DNA of 64,000 nt. It comes from Maritalea sp047634455. GTDB lineage: Bacteria > Pseudomonadota > Alphaproteobacteria > Rhizobiales > Devosiaceae. Positions 34,601 to 43,061 of the stretch are shown here, piece by piece. The notes under the pieces are model-generated. The model worked only from the letters and a program-made list of their open reading frames with translations, made no database searches and was not told where the DNA came from. The translations under genes were made by a program, and so were the position numbers. Positions within the stretch are counted from its first letter, which is position 1. Every line of letters begins with the position of its first letter. The DNA lies in contig NZ_JBLIAI010000004.1 of NCBI RefSeq assembly GCF_047634455.1, positions 1 to 64,000 of the forward strand, given 5' to 3'.

Positions 34601-35342
34601 AGAACCCGGCATTATACCAATCAGCACTTTCAGGCACGTCAGTTTGCTCGCCCCACGTCATCGGAGACGCTGGTGGCAAATCGCAATACCAATCATAGAA
34701 CGACATACATGTGCCGCCCATCAATGAAAGGTAACGAGAACCGGCCGCATAAGACACCATCGACATGGCTGGAATTGGCGAAAAGCCAAATATCCGATCC
34801 GGGCCATATTTCTTTGCAGTATAGGCGTTCGCCGCTGCAATAATTTCGTTTACTTCTTCCCAATCCGCACGAACAAAGCCGCCATGGCCCCGCACTTCTT
34901 GGTAGGATTTTCTGGCCTCTTCATTCTGTTGGATATGTTCCCAGGCAGCCACTGGCTCGCGCATAACGCGGGCGTCGCGCCAAAGTTTGACCAATCGTGA
35001 GCGGATCAAAGGATGCTTCACGCGGTTGGCAGAATACATGTACCAGGAATAACTCGCGCCACGCGCGCAACCACGGGGTTCGTGGTTTGGAAGGTCCGGC
35101 CGTGTACGTGGGTAATCCGTTTGTTGGGTTTCCCAGGTAACAATGCCACCTTTAACGTAGATCTTCCACGAACATGAACCCGTACAGTTCACGCCATGTG
35201 TGGATCGCACAATTTTATCGTGCTGCCAACGCTTGCGATAAGCGTCTTCCCAGCCCCGATTTTCGGTTGTCGTCACACCATGGCCGTTGGAAAACTTTTC
35301 CTTCGGTGCCAAGAAGTTGAGACGATCAAGTAAATTACTCAT
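31605..35342 (-). CDS. narG: Respiratory nitrate reductase alpha subunit (catalytic)
   Basis: The 1245-residue molybdenum bis-MGD catalytic subunit reducing nitrate to nitrite at the cytoplasmic face. The N-terminal HGVNCTGSCSWKIYVKGG contains the His-Cys3 ligands of the FS0 cluster. Further blocks include GFSPIPAMSMVSYAAGSRYL, the YCDLPPASP-x-x-WGEQTD segment with the molybdenum-ligand Asp region, and the C-terminal YYGTVGSNRDEFV. No Tat signal is present, as expected for the membrane-bound inward-facing enzyme. The start 35342 has GGGGGAAA before it. It heads the GHJI unit. Confidence 0.97.
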   Translation of the reverse strand: MSNLLDRLNFLAPKEKFSNGHGVTTTENRGWEDAYRKRWQHDKIVRSTHGVNCTGSCSWKIYVKGGIVTWETQQTDYPRTRPDLPNHEPRGCARGASYSWYMYSANRVKHPLIRSRLVKLWRDARVMREPVAAWEHIQQNEEARKSYQEVRGHGGFVRADWEEVNEIIAAANAYTAKKYGPDRIFGFSPIPAMSMVSYAAGSRYLSLMGGTCMSFYDWYCDLPPASPMTWGEQTDVPESADWYNAGFLMLWGSNVPQTRTPDAHFYTEARYKGTKSVVVCPDYSEAAKFGDLWLHPKQGTDAALAMAMGHVILREFHLDRQAEYFEDYCRRYTDMPNLVRLVEKDGNMIPERLLRSSDFEDNLGEKENTEWKTVAVDGKTKKIVVPHGSAGFRWDDSKQWNLEPKDSKGNDTELDMSFVLDDEHDQVADVAFPYFGNREHDHFQGTDHASVLVRSVPAKKVKLKDGEALVATVFDLFVANYGLDRGLGGENVATSYDDETPYTPAWAEKITGVPREQIITVAREFADNAEKTNGRSMVILGAGLNHWYHMDMNYRGIINMLVMCGCIGQSGGGWSHYVGQEKLRPQTGWQPLAFGLDWSRPPRHMNSTSAWYAHTDQWRYETVKVDEILSPTAPDGPWDGTMIDYNIRAERMGWLPSAPQLKTNPLTIAAEAKEAGMDPKDYVVQQLKSGDLEMSCEDPDDPANWPRNLFVWRSNLLGSSGKGHEYFLKHLLGTSHGVMGKDLGEEGRARSTEAKWHDKAPEGKLDLLVTIDFRMSTTCVYSDIVLPTATWYEKDDLNTSDMHPFIHPLSTAADPAWEAKSDWNIFKGLAKKFSEIAPEVLGVETDIVTVPILHDTAAEMGQAMDVQDWKKGEIDAIPNKTMPNIVAVERDYPNLYKKFCSVGPLLDKIGNGGKGIAWDTKHEVHLLKELNGVVLDEGISKGLAKIDTAIDACEMILSLAPETNGEVAVKAWEALEQITGREHQHLALPKEDEKIRFRDVVAQPRKIISSPTWSGIESEKVCYNAGYTNVHELIPWRTLTGRQQLYQDHLWMRAFGEGFCVYRPPIDTKTITPELDKRSNGNKQVVLNFITPHQKWGIHSTYSDNLMMLTLNRGGPVVWVSETDAQKADLEDNDWVEVYNSNGALTARVVVSQRMKEGTVFMYHAQEKIVNTPGAETTGLRGGIHNSVTRVITKPTHMIGGYVQQSYGFNYYGTVGSNRDEFVVVRKMDKVEWLEGPYKGKQEAK

Positions 35343-35370
35343 TTCATTTCCCCCTAAAATTAGGACAGTG

Positions 35371-35393
35371 CGGGGTGCCCTGCCGACACCCCG
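35371..35393 (-). other. Intercistronic hairpin between narK2 and narG
   Basis: A 7-bp stem CGGGGTG / CACCCCG with a 9-base loop in the 71-bp gap upstream of narG. There is no T-run; it may separate transport and reductase mRNA segments. Confidence 0.5.
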
Positions 35394-35413
35394 ACAAATT
35401 GTTCACTCAGATC

Positions 35414-37030
35414 TTATGGATTTTGAACGTAGGCGTTCGGCCGGAGGTAGAACCACCAGTTGATCACAATGCAGACCGCATAAAAGATCGCGAAACCGTA
35501 CAAAGCGTACTCCGGATGTCCTGCACCCAACTGCTCACCAAACACCTTCGGGATAATGAAGGCACCATATGCGGCGACAGCTGCAGTCCAACCCAATGCT
35601 GGGCCGGTTTGTTCCTTATCGAACACCATCGCAATGGTCCGGAAAGTCGAACCGTTACCAATACCAGTGGCAGCGAACAAGATCAGGAACAGTCCAAGGA
35701 ACGGCCAGAAGTAGATTTCTGGGGTTGCAGAGGAATAGGCCTGCTGGATGAAGTAGGCAACGCCCAACGCGCTCGCAACCATGACGACCGAGATGATCTG
35801 GGTCACTTTTGCGCCACCCATTTTGTCAGCCCACATGCCGCCGATCGGACGGATCAAAGCGCCAATAAATGCGCCCATCCATGCAAACATCAAAGCAGAT
35901 GGACCATTCGGGTTGGCCAAATCGTGGGTCATAACACCATCGACTTCAATGTGGCTAAAGCCAAACACAACTTTGATGGTCAACGGTAGAGCTGCTGAAA
36001 AGCCAATGAACGAACCAAATGTCATGGTGTAGATGATGGTCATCGCCCAAGTGTGCTTGTTGCCAAATATCTTGTATTGACGGTTCAGGTTCTGTCCAAC
36101 TGCCCCAGGGATCATTTTAAGACCCAAAACAGTCAGCACGATAACGATAGGCAGAACGATCCATTTAGATAGGGCCAAGCCTGATGTGGGCATTCCACCC
36201 TCAACGCCAGGCAACAACAACCAAATACCGAGCGCCGATGTCAAAAGACCAATCGCCAGCATGCCAAGGATAATGCCTGCTGAACCAAAAAAGTTCGGGA
36301 TCTTTGGCGAAACATGCTCATCACGAATGTTGTTCATGAAGAACCAACCAAGGAACGCAAGCGGCACCAAGAACACCAACCAAATAAATCCAGCGTTCTG
36401 AATATATGTTTCAGTCCCTGCAGGGATTTTGCCAATCAGCGTACCTGAAGTGTTCACCAATGTACGGCTGACACCACCGAACAGGCCCATTGTCATCGCC
36501 AACGGGATCAGGATTTGCATGGTGGTTACACCAAAGTTACCCAAACCAGCGTTCATCCCGAGTGCGTAGCCCTGAATTTTCTTCGGATAGAAGAACGAAA
36601 TGTTAGACATTGAAGATGAGAAGTTACCGCCACCGATGCCAGACAAGAAAGCCAGCATTTGGAAGTACCAAAGCGGTGTGCCTGGGTCCTGAAGCGCAAA
36701 CCCAGCGCCAATAGCCGGGATCATCAACAAAGCTGTTGTAAACACGATGGTGTTTCGCCCACCCGCAATGCGGATGAAGAAGGTTGATGGAATACGAAGC
36801 GTCGCACCGGTAAGACCGGCGATCGCGCCCAAAGTAAATAGTTCAGATGAAGCGAACCCAAAATCTAGGTTCACCATTTGCACGGTGATGATGCCCCAAT
36901 ACAACCAAACAGCAAACCCACATAATAGAGATGGGATTGATATCCATAAGTTCCGGGTTGCGATGGCTTTGCCAGTGGATTTCCACTGCGCTTCATCGTC
37001 CGGGTTCCAATCGCGAAGGTCTTGACCCAC
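35414..37030 (-). CDS. narK2: Nitrate/nitrite MFS transporter, NarK2 type
   Basis: A 538-residue MFS transporter with 12 or more hydrophobic helices. GGGNFSSSMSNISFFYPKKIQGYALG is the nitrate signature, and the GMNAGLGNFGV and GAFIGALIRPIGGMWADK blocks match the E. coli NarK/NarK2 (nitrate-nitrite antiport) group. The start is GTG 37030: an AAGGAG site lies 7 bases upstream, while the ATG nearest that site is out of frame, and the longer frame to 37054 would include the ribosome site. It follows narK1 after a hairpin and precedes narG by 71 bp. Confidence 0.93.
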   Translation of the reverse strand: MGQDLRDWNPDDEAQWKSTGKAIATRNLWISIPSLLCGFAVWLYWGIITVQMVNLDFGFASSELFTLGAIAGLTGATLRIPSTFFIRIAGGRNTIVFTTALLMIPAIGAGFALQDPGTPLWYFQMLAFLSGIGGGNFSSSMSNISFFYPKKIQGYALGMNAGLGNFGVTTMQILIPLAMTMGLFGGVSRTLVNTSGTLIGKIPAGTETYIQNAGFIWLVFLVPLAFLGWFFMNNIRDEHVSPKIPNFFGSAGIILGMLAIGLLTSALGIWLLLPGVEGGMPTSGLALSKWIVLPIVIVLTVLGLKMIPGAVGQNLNRQYKIFGNKHTWAMTIIYTMTFGSFIGFSAALPLTIKVVFGFSHIEVDGVMTHDLANPNGPSALMFAWMGAFIGALIRPIGGMWADKMGGAKVTQIISVVMVASALGVAYFIQQAYSSATPEIYFWPFLGLFLILFAATGIGNGSTFRTIAMVFDKEQTGPALGWTAAVAAYGAFIIPKVFGEQLGAGHPEYALYGFAIFYAVCIVINWWFYLRPNAYVQNP

Positions 37031-37061
37031 GACATTTCTCCTTTTTAAGATCAAATTGGAT

Positions 37062-37086
37062 GAAGCAACCCAGTGCAGGTTGCTTC
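37062..37086 (-). other. Intercistronic hairpin between narK1 and narK2
   Basis: A perfect 9-bp stem GAAGCAACC / GGTTGCTTC with a 7-base loop, just upstream of the narK2 ribosome site. It could protect or process the transcript; no T-run follows. Confidence 0.55.
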
Positions 37087-37095
37087 GTTGCTCGT

Positions 37096-38505
37096 TTATT
37101 TTTTTTCAAGAATTGCTGTTGCTTCGGCAATCATTTTTTGAGAGTTCATAACAGCAGCTTTTGCGTTTTCTGCTTTGTAAACCAACACATCCATTTGCGC
37201 CTGTTCAAATGCAATCCGTTCCTCGGCTTCACGTTGTGGTGAAAAACGCACCAAGAATGAAAGGAATGAGGCGATCACTACGACAACACCAATGGTGAAA
37301 AAGACGTCGTTCCAATCCATAGCGCCCTTGAACAGGAACCCTGCAGCAACAGCCCCGGCGTTTCCGCCCGCACCAACGACCCCAGCTACTGCACCCAAGG
37401 CCTTTTTGTTGATGAACGGAACCACTGAATATGTGGCACCTTCAGCCATTTGTGTGAACAAGGAGAATAGGATCAGAGTTGGAATGGCCAAGAACAGCAC
37501 ATTCATTTGACTAAACAACATCAATGCTAGGCCTTCAGCGAGCAAAACGATGAACAACCAGAATGAACGCCCCTTTAGACCCCATAATGAACCAAAGTTG
37601 TCCCCGAATATGCCGCCTAATGTCCGGGCGAAGATATTCATCAAACCAAATGATGCAGCGATTGCACCGGCTGTGATCAAATCAACATCAAAATAGTCGA
37701 AGAAGTAAAGCGCGGCCACGTTGTTAACGGTCAGTTCGATACCAAAACTTGCACCGTAAATTAGAAACAGTATCCAGACCCGGTAATCCCGCATTGCTTG
37801 CCAGTATGCTCCGGTGACATTTTCCTTTTGAAGCATCTTCCCCTGCGCGCGTAACTCCTTGAAATTGCCGTCTGGCGCATCCTGAGTTAGGAAAAAATAG
37901 GCAATACCAATGACAAAAATGACGATCCCAACGACGACCATTGACAAACGCCAACCTTCAGCATTTGTGAACCCAAATCCGACTACGAAAGCACTAAAAA
38001 CAAGCGGCATCATCAACTGGGTCACGCCACCACCAAGGTTGCCCCAACCAGCGCTGGTCGCGTTAGCTGTTCCCACTACGTTGGGCGCAAACATGACGGA
38101 TGTATGATATTGAGTGATCACGAATGATGCACCGATCATACCAATGCCCAAACGAAACAGCAGAAAACTTTCGAAGCTGTCTGCCATACCTATAAAGGCT
38201 ACCGGGAATGAACCTAGAATGAGCAGCCACGTGTAAGTTAAACGTGGGCCAAACCGATCAACCATCCAGCCGACCAAAAACCGCGCAAAGATTGTCATCG
38301 TCACTGAGCCGATAATCGTCCAACCTACTTGCTCTTTAGTCAGCATTAATTCTTCGCGCACGATGATCATCAACGGCGCGATACCAAACCATGCAAAAAA
38401 GCATGCAAAGAACGCAAACCACGTCATATGGAACGTTCGAATTTGTACCATGTTGACCTTGAAGAAGTTGGCCCAAAGGCTGGTAGCCTTATTTTGTATT
38501 TCCAT
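37096..38505 (-). CDS. narK1: Nitrate MFS transporter, NarK1 type
   Basis: A 469-residue MFS transporter. The first helix TWFAFFACFFAWFGIAPLM, GASFVITQYHTSVMFAPNVVGTANATSAGWGNLGGG (nitrate signature), and GNAGAVAAG match the NarK1/NasA (nitrate-proton symport) group. The C-terminal 60 residues after the last helix are charged and predicted helical (EERIAFEQAQMDVLVY), a cytoplasmic tail. The ATG at 38505 follows GAGGACAGG. In some relatives NarK1 and NarK2 are fused; here they are separate neighbours. It is the first gene of the operon, behind a long leader and an FNR box. Confidence 0.92.
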   Translation of the reverse strand: MEIQNKATSLWANFFKVNMVQIRTFHMTWFAFFACFFAWFGIAPLMIIVREELMLTKEQVGWTIIGSVTMTIFARFLVGWMVDRFGPRLTYTWLLILGSFPVAFIGMADSFESFLLFRLGIGMIGASFVITQYHTSVMFAPNVVGTANATSAGWGNLGGGVTQLMMPLVFSAFVVGFGFTNAEGWRLSMVVVGIVIFVIGIAYFFLTQDAPDGNFKELRAQGKMLQKENVTGAYWQAMRDYRVWILFLIYGASFGIELTVNNVAALYFFDYFDVDLITAGAIAASFGLMNIFARTLGGIFGDNFGSLWGLKGRSFWLFIVLLAEGLALMLFSQMNVLFLAIPTLILFSLFTQMAEGATYSVVPFINKKALGAVAGVVGAGGNAGAVAAGFLFKGAMDWNDVFFTIGVVVVIASFLSFLVRFSPQREAEERIAFEQAQMDVLVYKAENAKAAVMNSQKMIAEATAILEKK

Positions 38506-38805
38506 TAAACCTGTCCTCTATTTTATCGACGGCCCAATTCGCGTAGCAGCAGATACCGATCTCTCACGCGAAATTTTGGTTCACTTATTTGCTGAAAGTC
38601 TTCAAAGACGAATACGGAGCGGCTGTGATTTTTGTGCTAACCACGATAGCGCAACCGTTAAAAAATCAGCGTCCCGTCCTGCCCCAGTCAGTTGGCCTGA
38701 TGTTACCCCAAGTAAATTATTCATCTATCTAGCCCCTTTTAGTTGCCCGAACAGCGGACAATTAAACAACTGGCAGCAAACTCTCTGTTCGCCCCCTTGG
38801 CTCCC
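38506..38805 (-). other. Long leader region upstream of narK1
   Basis: 300 bp between the narK1 start and the FNR-type box at 38806. If that box is centred at -41.5, transcription would start near 38771 and leave an untranslated leader of about 265 bases. I find no convincing ORF with a ribosome site or a strong terminator hairpin in it. A second promoter nearer narK1 is possible. Confidence 0.35.
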
Positions 38806-38819
38806 TTGATCCAGATCAA
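38806..38819. promoter_or_regulatory. FNR/NarR-type box, nar promoter region
   Basis: TTGATCCAGATCAA, a perfect TTGAT-N4-ATCAA site, lies between narK1 (start 300 bp to the left) and the divergent Crp/Fnr gene (start 153 bp to the right). It is the best candidate for anaerobic activation of the nar operon. Confidence 0.8.
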
Positions 38820-38939
38820 AACGAGTGAGTTTGTGGACAAAACAAGGCAAAAAAACCCATTGTTTGTGCATCATTGAAACAATTGTTATGCTGTAACTAA
38901 GAGGTTGCAAGACACGCACAAAAATGATCAAATGACCCC

Positions 38940-38953
38940 TTGATAATTATCAA
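38940..38953 (+). promoter_or_regulatory. FNR/NarR-type box next to the Crp/Fnr gene
   Basis: TTGATAATTATCAA is a perfect and fully palindromic site whose centre is only about 25 bp before the start codon of the Crp/Fnr regulator gene. That position overlaps the expected core promoter or leader, so binding would more likely repress than activate. Confidence 0.75.
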
Positions 38954-38971
38954 TAATAAGAGAATTCGCAT

Positions 38972-39667
38972 ATGCGACAAGACGATCTGCCAAAGATTCG
39001 CGACCTCACCATCTTTAAGGGCATCTCAGACCAAAGCTTTGACGAGCTGATGACAGCGTCCTTCTTGCAAACATTCCCAGTCCAAATGGAGTTGATAGAC
39101 GAAGGCGAGCCCGCCGACTTTTTGCACATTGTGGTGGACGGTTGCGTCGAACTGTTCGCTCAATCCAATGGCCGCGAAAGCACAATGGCTATGGTTTACC
39201 CGGTCAGCTCGTTTATTTTGGCAGCAATTTTAAAAGACGCTGTCTATTTGATGTCGGCGCGCACCAACAAAAAATCTCGCATCTTGATGATCCCGGCTGA
39301 GAGCGTGCGTGACGTGTTCGACAAAGACCCTGCATTTTCAAAAGCCATGGTGATCGAACTTTCTAACTGTTATCGAGGCGTCGTCAAAGAACACAAGAAC
39401 CTCAAACTGCGCACTTCGGTTGAACGGCTGGCCAACAGATTGTTGCGCTACCGACAAAATCAACGTTCTGACCAGATCACCCTGCCCTATGACAAAAAGA
39501 TATTGGCGTCGAACTTGGGCATGACACCCGAAAACTTATCGCGCGCTTTCAACACGTTGAAACCCTATGGCGTCAAAGTCGATGGCAACAAAATAGCGCT
39601 CACCGACATTGAAGCACTTGCCAACTTTGCCAAACCAAGCAAACTGATTGACGACCAGTCCGTATAA
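38972..39667 (+). CDS. Crp/Fnr-family regulator (NarR/Dnr-like)
   Basis: A 231-residue regulator with a cyclic-nucleotide-type beta barrel at residues 18-125 (DEGEPADFLHIVVDGCVELF) and a winged helix from about residue 150 to 215 (KILASNLGMTPENLSRAFNTL). The N-terminus lacks the cysteine cluster of oxygen-sensing Fnr, so it is probably a NarR- or Dnr-like sensor of nitrate, nitrite or NO. The recognition helix motif TPENLSRAF has the E-x-x-S-R pattern that reads TTGAT half sites. It is divergent from narK1 and flanked by two such sites, which argues that it controls the nar operon and itself. Confidence 0.88.
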   Translation: MRQDDLPKIRDLTIFKGISDQSFDELMTASFLQTFPVQMELIDEGEPADFLHIVVDGCVELFAQSNGRESTMAMVYPVSSFILAAILKDAVYLMSARTNKKSRILMIPAESVRDVFDKDPAFSKAMVIELSNCYRGVVKEHKNLKLRTSVERLANRLLRYRQNQRSDQITLPYDKKILASNLGMTPENLSRAFNTLKPYGVKVDGNKIALTDIEALANFAKPSKLIDDQSV

Positions 39668-39699
39668 CAAAGTCGCGCGCTGAAATTGATGGAGGGGAA

Positions 39700-40875
39700 A
39701 TGACCCAACAGCAAAAAACATACGACGTCGCAGTTTTGGGTCTGGGCGCAATGGGCAGCGCCACGCTTTATCAGCTCGCCAAGCGCGGGATTGATGCGAT
39801 TGGTTTTGATCAATTCACCCCGCCGCACACACATGGCTCCACCCATGGCGAAACCCGCGTCACGCGCTGTGCCATCGGCGAAGGTCATCAATATGTGCCA
39901 CTGGCGATCAGGTCGCATGAAATTTGGAAAGAGCTGGCGGCCGAAACCGGTGAGCAATTATTGTTCGAGGTGGGTGGGTTGATGATTGAAAGTGCTACTA
40001 GCCAAGGCGACGTGCACGGCAGCAAACACTTTTTGGACACCACCATTTCCGCTGCCAAAAAATTTAGCATTCCACATGAAGTGCTCAAGGGTGCTCAAAT
40101 CCGAAACCGTTTCCCAGCCTTCAACGTAAATGATCAGGACTTTGCCTATTTTGAACCAGGTGCCGGTTACCTCAAGGTCGAAGAATGTGTAGAGCAGCAA
40201 CTAAGGCGCGCCGCCGAACTGGGCGCAAAAATGCTGCAGAACACCAAAATCATATCAATAAAGCACCATACCAATCACGTTGAACTCATCACCAACGACA
40301 AAAACTTTCTCGCCAAAAAGCTTGTCGTGTGTGCGGGAGCGTGGGTGAAGGAACTCTTGGGTGCGCCATATGCAACCAAGCTTTCAACCACACGCCAGGT
40401 TTTGCACTGGTATCCGATTGCTGCTGGTGCCAAAGACAAATGGCATGACCATCCTGTCTTCATTTGGATACATGGCGACGGTGAAGGATATTACGGCCTC
40501 CCCTCGCTCGCTGACCCAACTTTGCTCAAAGTCGCAAATGCCAATTATGGGCAAACAACCCATCCCGACAAAGTCGAGCGTCAAGTCAGCACATCCGAAC
40601 AACGCGAAATGTTCGCCACCCATGTAAAGGGCCGACTTGTGGGTATAGAGCCAACCGCCCAAAAATCGGTGACATGCATTTACACCGTTACATCCGATAG
40701 CGATTTCATAATCGACTGGCACCCTAAACACAAAAATACTTTTGTTGTTTCGGCATGCTCTGGTCACGGTTTCAAGCATAGCGCGGCCATTGGCGAAGCC
40801 GTCGCGCAACAAATAATCAACGCAACTTCTAATATCGACCTATCTGCCTTCAAACTGTCAAGATTGTCGGATTAA
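39700..40875 (+). CDS. Monomeric sarcosine oxidase / N-methyl-L-tryptophan oxidase family
   Basis: A 391-residue flavoenzyme. The FAD Rossmann motif VAVLGLGAMGSATLYQLAKRG is at residues 9-29; THGSTHGETRVTR follows; Cys in SVTCIYTVTSDSDFIID at about residue 326 aligns with the cysteine that binds FAD covalently in this family; VSACSGHGFKHS closes the site. It oxidises an N-methyl amino acid to the demethylated acid, formaldehyde and hydrogen peroxide. Which amine is used is not known. The start ATG at 39700 follows GGAGGGG. It lies 32 bp after the Crp/Fnr gene but has its own strong ribosome site. Confidence 0.9.
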   Translation: MTQQQKTYDVAVLGLGAMGSATLYQLAKRGIDAIGFDQFTPPHTHGSTHGETRVTRCAIGEGHQYVPLAIRSHEIWKELAAETGEQLLFEVGGLMIESATSQGDVHGSKHFLDTTISAAKKFSIPHEVLKGAQIRNRFPAFNVNDQDFAYFEPGAGYLKVEECVEQQLRRAAELGAKMLQNTKIISIKHHTNHVELITNDKNFLAKKLVVCAGAWVKELLGAPYATKLSTTRQVLHWYPIAAGAKDKWHDHPVFIWIHGDGEGYYGLPSLADPTLLKVANANYGQTTHPDKVERQVSTSEQREMFATHVKGRLVGIEPTAQKSVTCIYTVTSDSDFIIDWHPKHKNTFVVSACSGHGFKHSAAIGEAVAQQIINATSNIDLSAFKLSRLSD

Positions 40876-40965
40876 AACCACATCGAAATGAAGTTTGCAT
40901 CTGCCACAGCACCTCGTTAGGGTCGCCATCTGGTTGGTGATTTTAAAATCGAACAAGGTTAGTTT

Positions 40966-42192
40966 ATGTGGCGCACAATTAGGTCGGCATGGCCGCTATT
41001 CGTTGGCATGATCCTGTTGATGGTCTCTAATGGCCTATTGTCGACCATCCTCACCATACGCGCGCAAGAAATTGGGTTCTCTGAGACCGTGATTGGTTTC
41101 ATGCAATCGGGCTACCCGATTGGCTTCATTTTTTCCTGTTTCATCACCCCTCACCTTATTTCCCAATCAGGCCATGTCCGCGTGTTCGCCGCACTCGTGT
41201 CCATTGCAAGCACTTCGGCGCTGGTGCACCTGATCACCAATGATCCCCTTAGCTGGGGCGCAATGCGCATTCTATCAGGGTTTTGCTTTTCCGGGATTTA
41301 TATCGTTGCTGAAAGCTGGCTCAACTCCTTGTCAGACAACAAAAACCGTGGTTCGCTGCTTTCAACCTATTTCGTGATCCAAACAGCGGGCTATATGGTT
41401 GGCCAATTGATGCTTGTCCTGTCCCGTCCGGGCGACATTAGCTTATTCATCTTTGTTTCGGTCCTCTTGTCGATTGCCCTCGTGCCGATCCTTATCGCCG
41501 CGACCACCCAGCCGACAAACGAGGAACCCCAGCGCGTAACTGTGCTCGAACTGTTTAATTTCTCCCCAATGGCCCTCATTGGTGGCTTTGCCACTGGCAT
41601 TGCCAATGGCGGCTTGGTGTTTATCACCGCGCTTTATGCCCGCAGCATTGGTTTGAGCATCAGCACAACCGGCTATTTGTTGGCAGCGACAACACTTGGC
41701 GGCCTACTCTTGCAGTTCCCGCTCGGCGCGCTTTCTGATGCAATCGACCGACGCTTAGTGATTACCGGATCTGCAACCATTACGCTTATTGTCTGTATTT
41801 TGATGATCGTCATGCCCAGCGCCCAAACAAACGCATACATCCTCTTTGGTGGGTTTTTGCTCATCGGCGGCTTCACATTTCCGATTTATTCAATCTGTAT
41901 GGCGCACATGAATGACTACCTGAAACCCAATCAAATGGTCGCAGCTTCCAGCACATTGGTGCTCGTATTTGCCGCCGGCATGGTGCTGGGGCCAATCGTT
42001 GGGTCTTTGGCATTGGATCAAGCAGGGCCAAACGGCATGTTTATAATGTATATTGTGGTCGCCGCCGTTTTGGCTGGCACCGGCATTTATCGGGTTCTGC
42101 TCTCCGACAAAAAGGTGGTCGATGGGCGCGATATTGTGCCAATGACGTCAACCATGTCACCCGAAGCAACACAAATCCAAATCGACGACTAA
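40966..42192 (+). CDS. MFS transporter
   Basis: A 408-residue protein with 12 hydrophobic helices. It resembles the YcaD/MFS_1 group: FMQSGYPIGFIFSCFITPHLI near the start, RILSGFCFSGIYIVAESWLN (the ESW motif common in this subgroup), and GALSDAIDRRLVI as the second-half loop. The direction and substrate of transport cannot be told. No regulator is adjacent. The gene is convergent with the pentapeptide-repeat gene, 6 bp apart. Confidence 0.85.
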   Translation: MWRTIRSAWPLFVGMILLMVSNGLLSTILTIRAQEIGFSETVIGFMQSGYPIGFIFSCFITPHLISQSGHVRVFAALVSIASTSALVHLITNDPLSWGAMRILSGFCFSGIYIVAESWLNSLSDNKNRGSLLSTYFVIQTAGYMVGQLMLVLSRPGDISLFIFVSVLLSIALVPILIAATTQPTNEEPQRVTVLELFNFSPMALIGGFATGIANGGLVFITALYARSIGLSISTTGYLLAATTLGGLLLQFPLGALSDAIDRRLVITGSATITLIVCILMIVMPSAQTNAYILFGGFLLIGGFTFPIYSICMAHMNDYLKPNQMVAASSTLVLVFAAGMVLGPIVGSLALDQAGPNGMFIMYIVVAAVLAGTGIYRVLLSDKKVVDGRDIVPMTSTMSPEATQIQIDD

Positions 42193-42198
42193 ATTTTG

Positions 42199-42972
42199 CT
42201 ACGGATAAACGTGAATGCCTAAACCGACCAAAATCGTTTGTTGTTCATCCTTGCTGATCTTCATGCCGTCATAACCCGACAATGAACCAATGGAGAAACC
42301 TTCCAGCTTTGCACCACGCAAGTCGGTGCGTTCAAAATTCGCCCGCTGCAACTGCGCGCCCGCCAAATCACATTCACTCATATCAGCACCAATCAAATGC
42401 GATGAACGTAGGTCTGCATATCGAAGGCTTGAACAAACCAAATTGCAGCCTTCCAGATCCAACCCCGACAGGTTGCAATCATCAAAAATCGTTGATTGAA
42501 GGTTTGCGCGCGTAACTTGCTGCCGGCGGCCATAAGTCCGGGTAAATGTGGCGGTGCCAAAATCAGACCCATTGGCTTTGCAATCTTTGATTGTGACGTC
42601 GTACATATCCGCGCCAACAAATTTGGATGCCGCCAGATTGCAATTTATAAAACTGGCTTCGCGCAGATTTGCAAAAGAAAAGTCTGTGCCTTTACCCAAA
42701 TCAGGATCAAAGAACACGCAGTGATCAAATTTCACTTCGCTCATCTGCGAACTGGAAAACGAACACCCGACAAATTGGCAATCCGTAAACAGCCCGCCAG
42801 TGATATCGCTCTCTATGAAGCGCGCGTTCTTGAACAGGACGCGGCTTGCGTGCAGCTCTTCCACATTTTCAGGATCAAACTCCAAGCCCTCAATGACAAG
42901 CTCGATCAACGGCGAACGATCCTCCAGCAACTGATCCAATTCGGCTTGAGATATTTGGCGATAGTCAGTCAT
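42199..42972 (-). CDS. Pentapeptide-repeat protein
   Basis: A 257-residue protein. From about residue 45 onward it is built of A(D/N)LxX-type five-residue repeats (for example LEGCNLVCSSLRYADLRSSH, GADMSECDLAGAQLQRANFE), which fold as a right-handed quadrilateral beta helix. The first 40 residues are acidic and helical. Some relatives mimic DNA and protect gyrase, but no function can be assigned here. The start ATG 42972 is chosen because the additional N-terminal residues in the longer frame (to 43029) look non-native; the ribosome site is weak. Confidence 0.82.
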   Translation of the reverse strand: MTDYRQISQAELDQLLEDRSPLIELVIEGLEFDPENVEELHASRVLFKNARFIESDITGGLFTDCQFVGCSFSSSQMSEVKFDHCVFFDPDLGKGTDFSFANLREASFINCNLAASKFVGADMYDVTIKDCKANGSDFGTATFTRTYGRRQQVTRANLQSTIFDDCNLSGLDLEGCNLVCSSLRYADLRSSHLIGADMSECDLAGAQLQRANFERTDLRGAKLEGFSIGSLSGYDGMKISKDEQQTILVGLGIHVYP

Positions 42973-43061
42973 GAAGAGAATCTCGATTGGTGGGAACTTA
43001 CATATTAACGGCAAAAAGCGACGGGACAAGCCGCCGCTCTTTATTCCACAGGCATTGCGAT

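Noticed and set aside
31605..35342. Several antisense open frames of 80-240 codons across narG
   Set aside because: They overlap a fully conserved narG, lack ribosome sites and show no family pattern.
37030..37054. Upstream ATG start for narK2
   Set aside because: It would place the AAGGAG ribosome site inside the coding sequence; the ATG next to the site is out of frame.
40918..40924. TAGGGTC as another copy of the inverted-repeat element
   Set aside because: Only seven bases match and the following sequence is unrelated.
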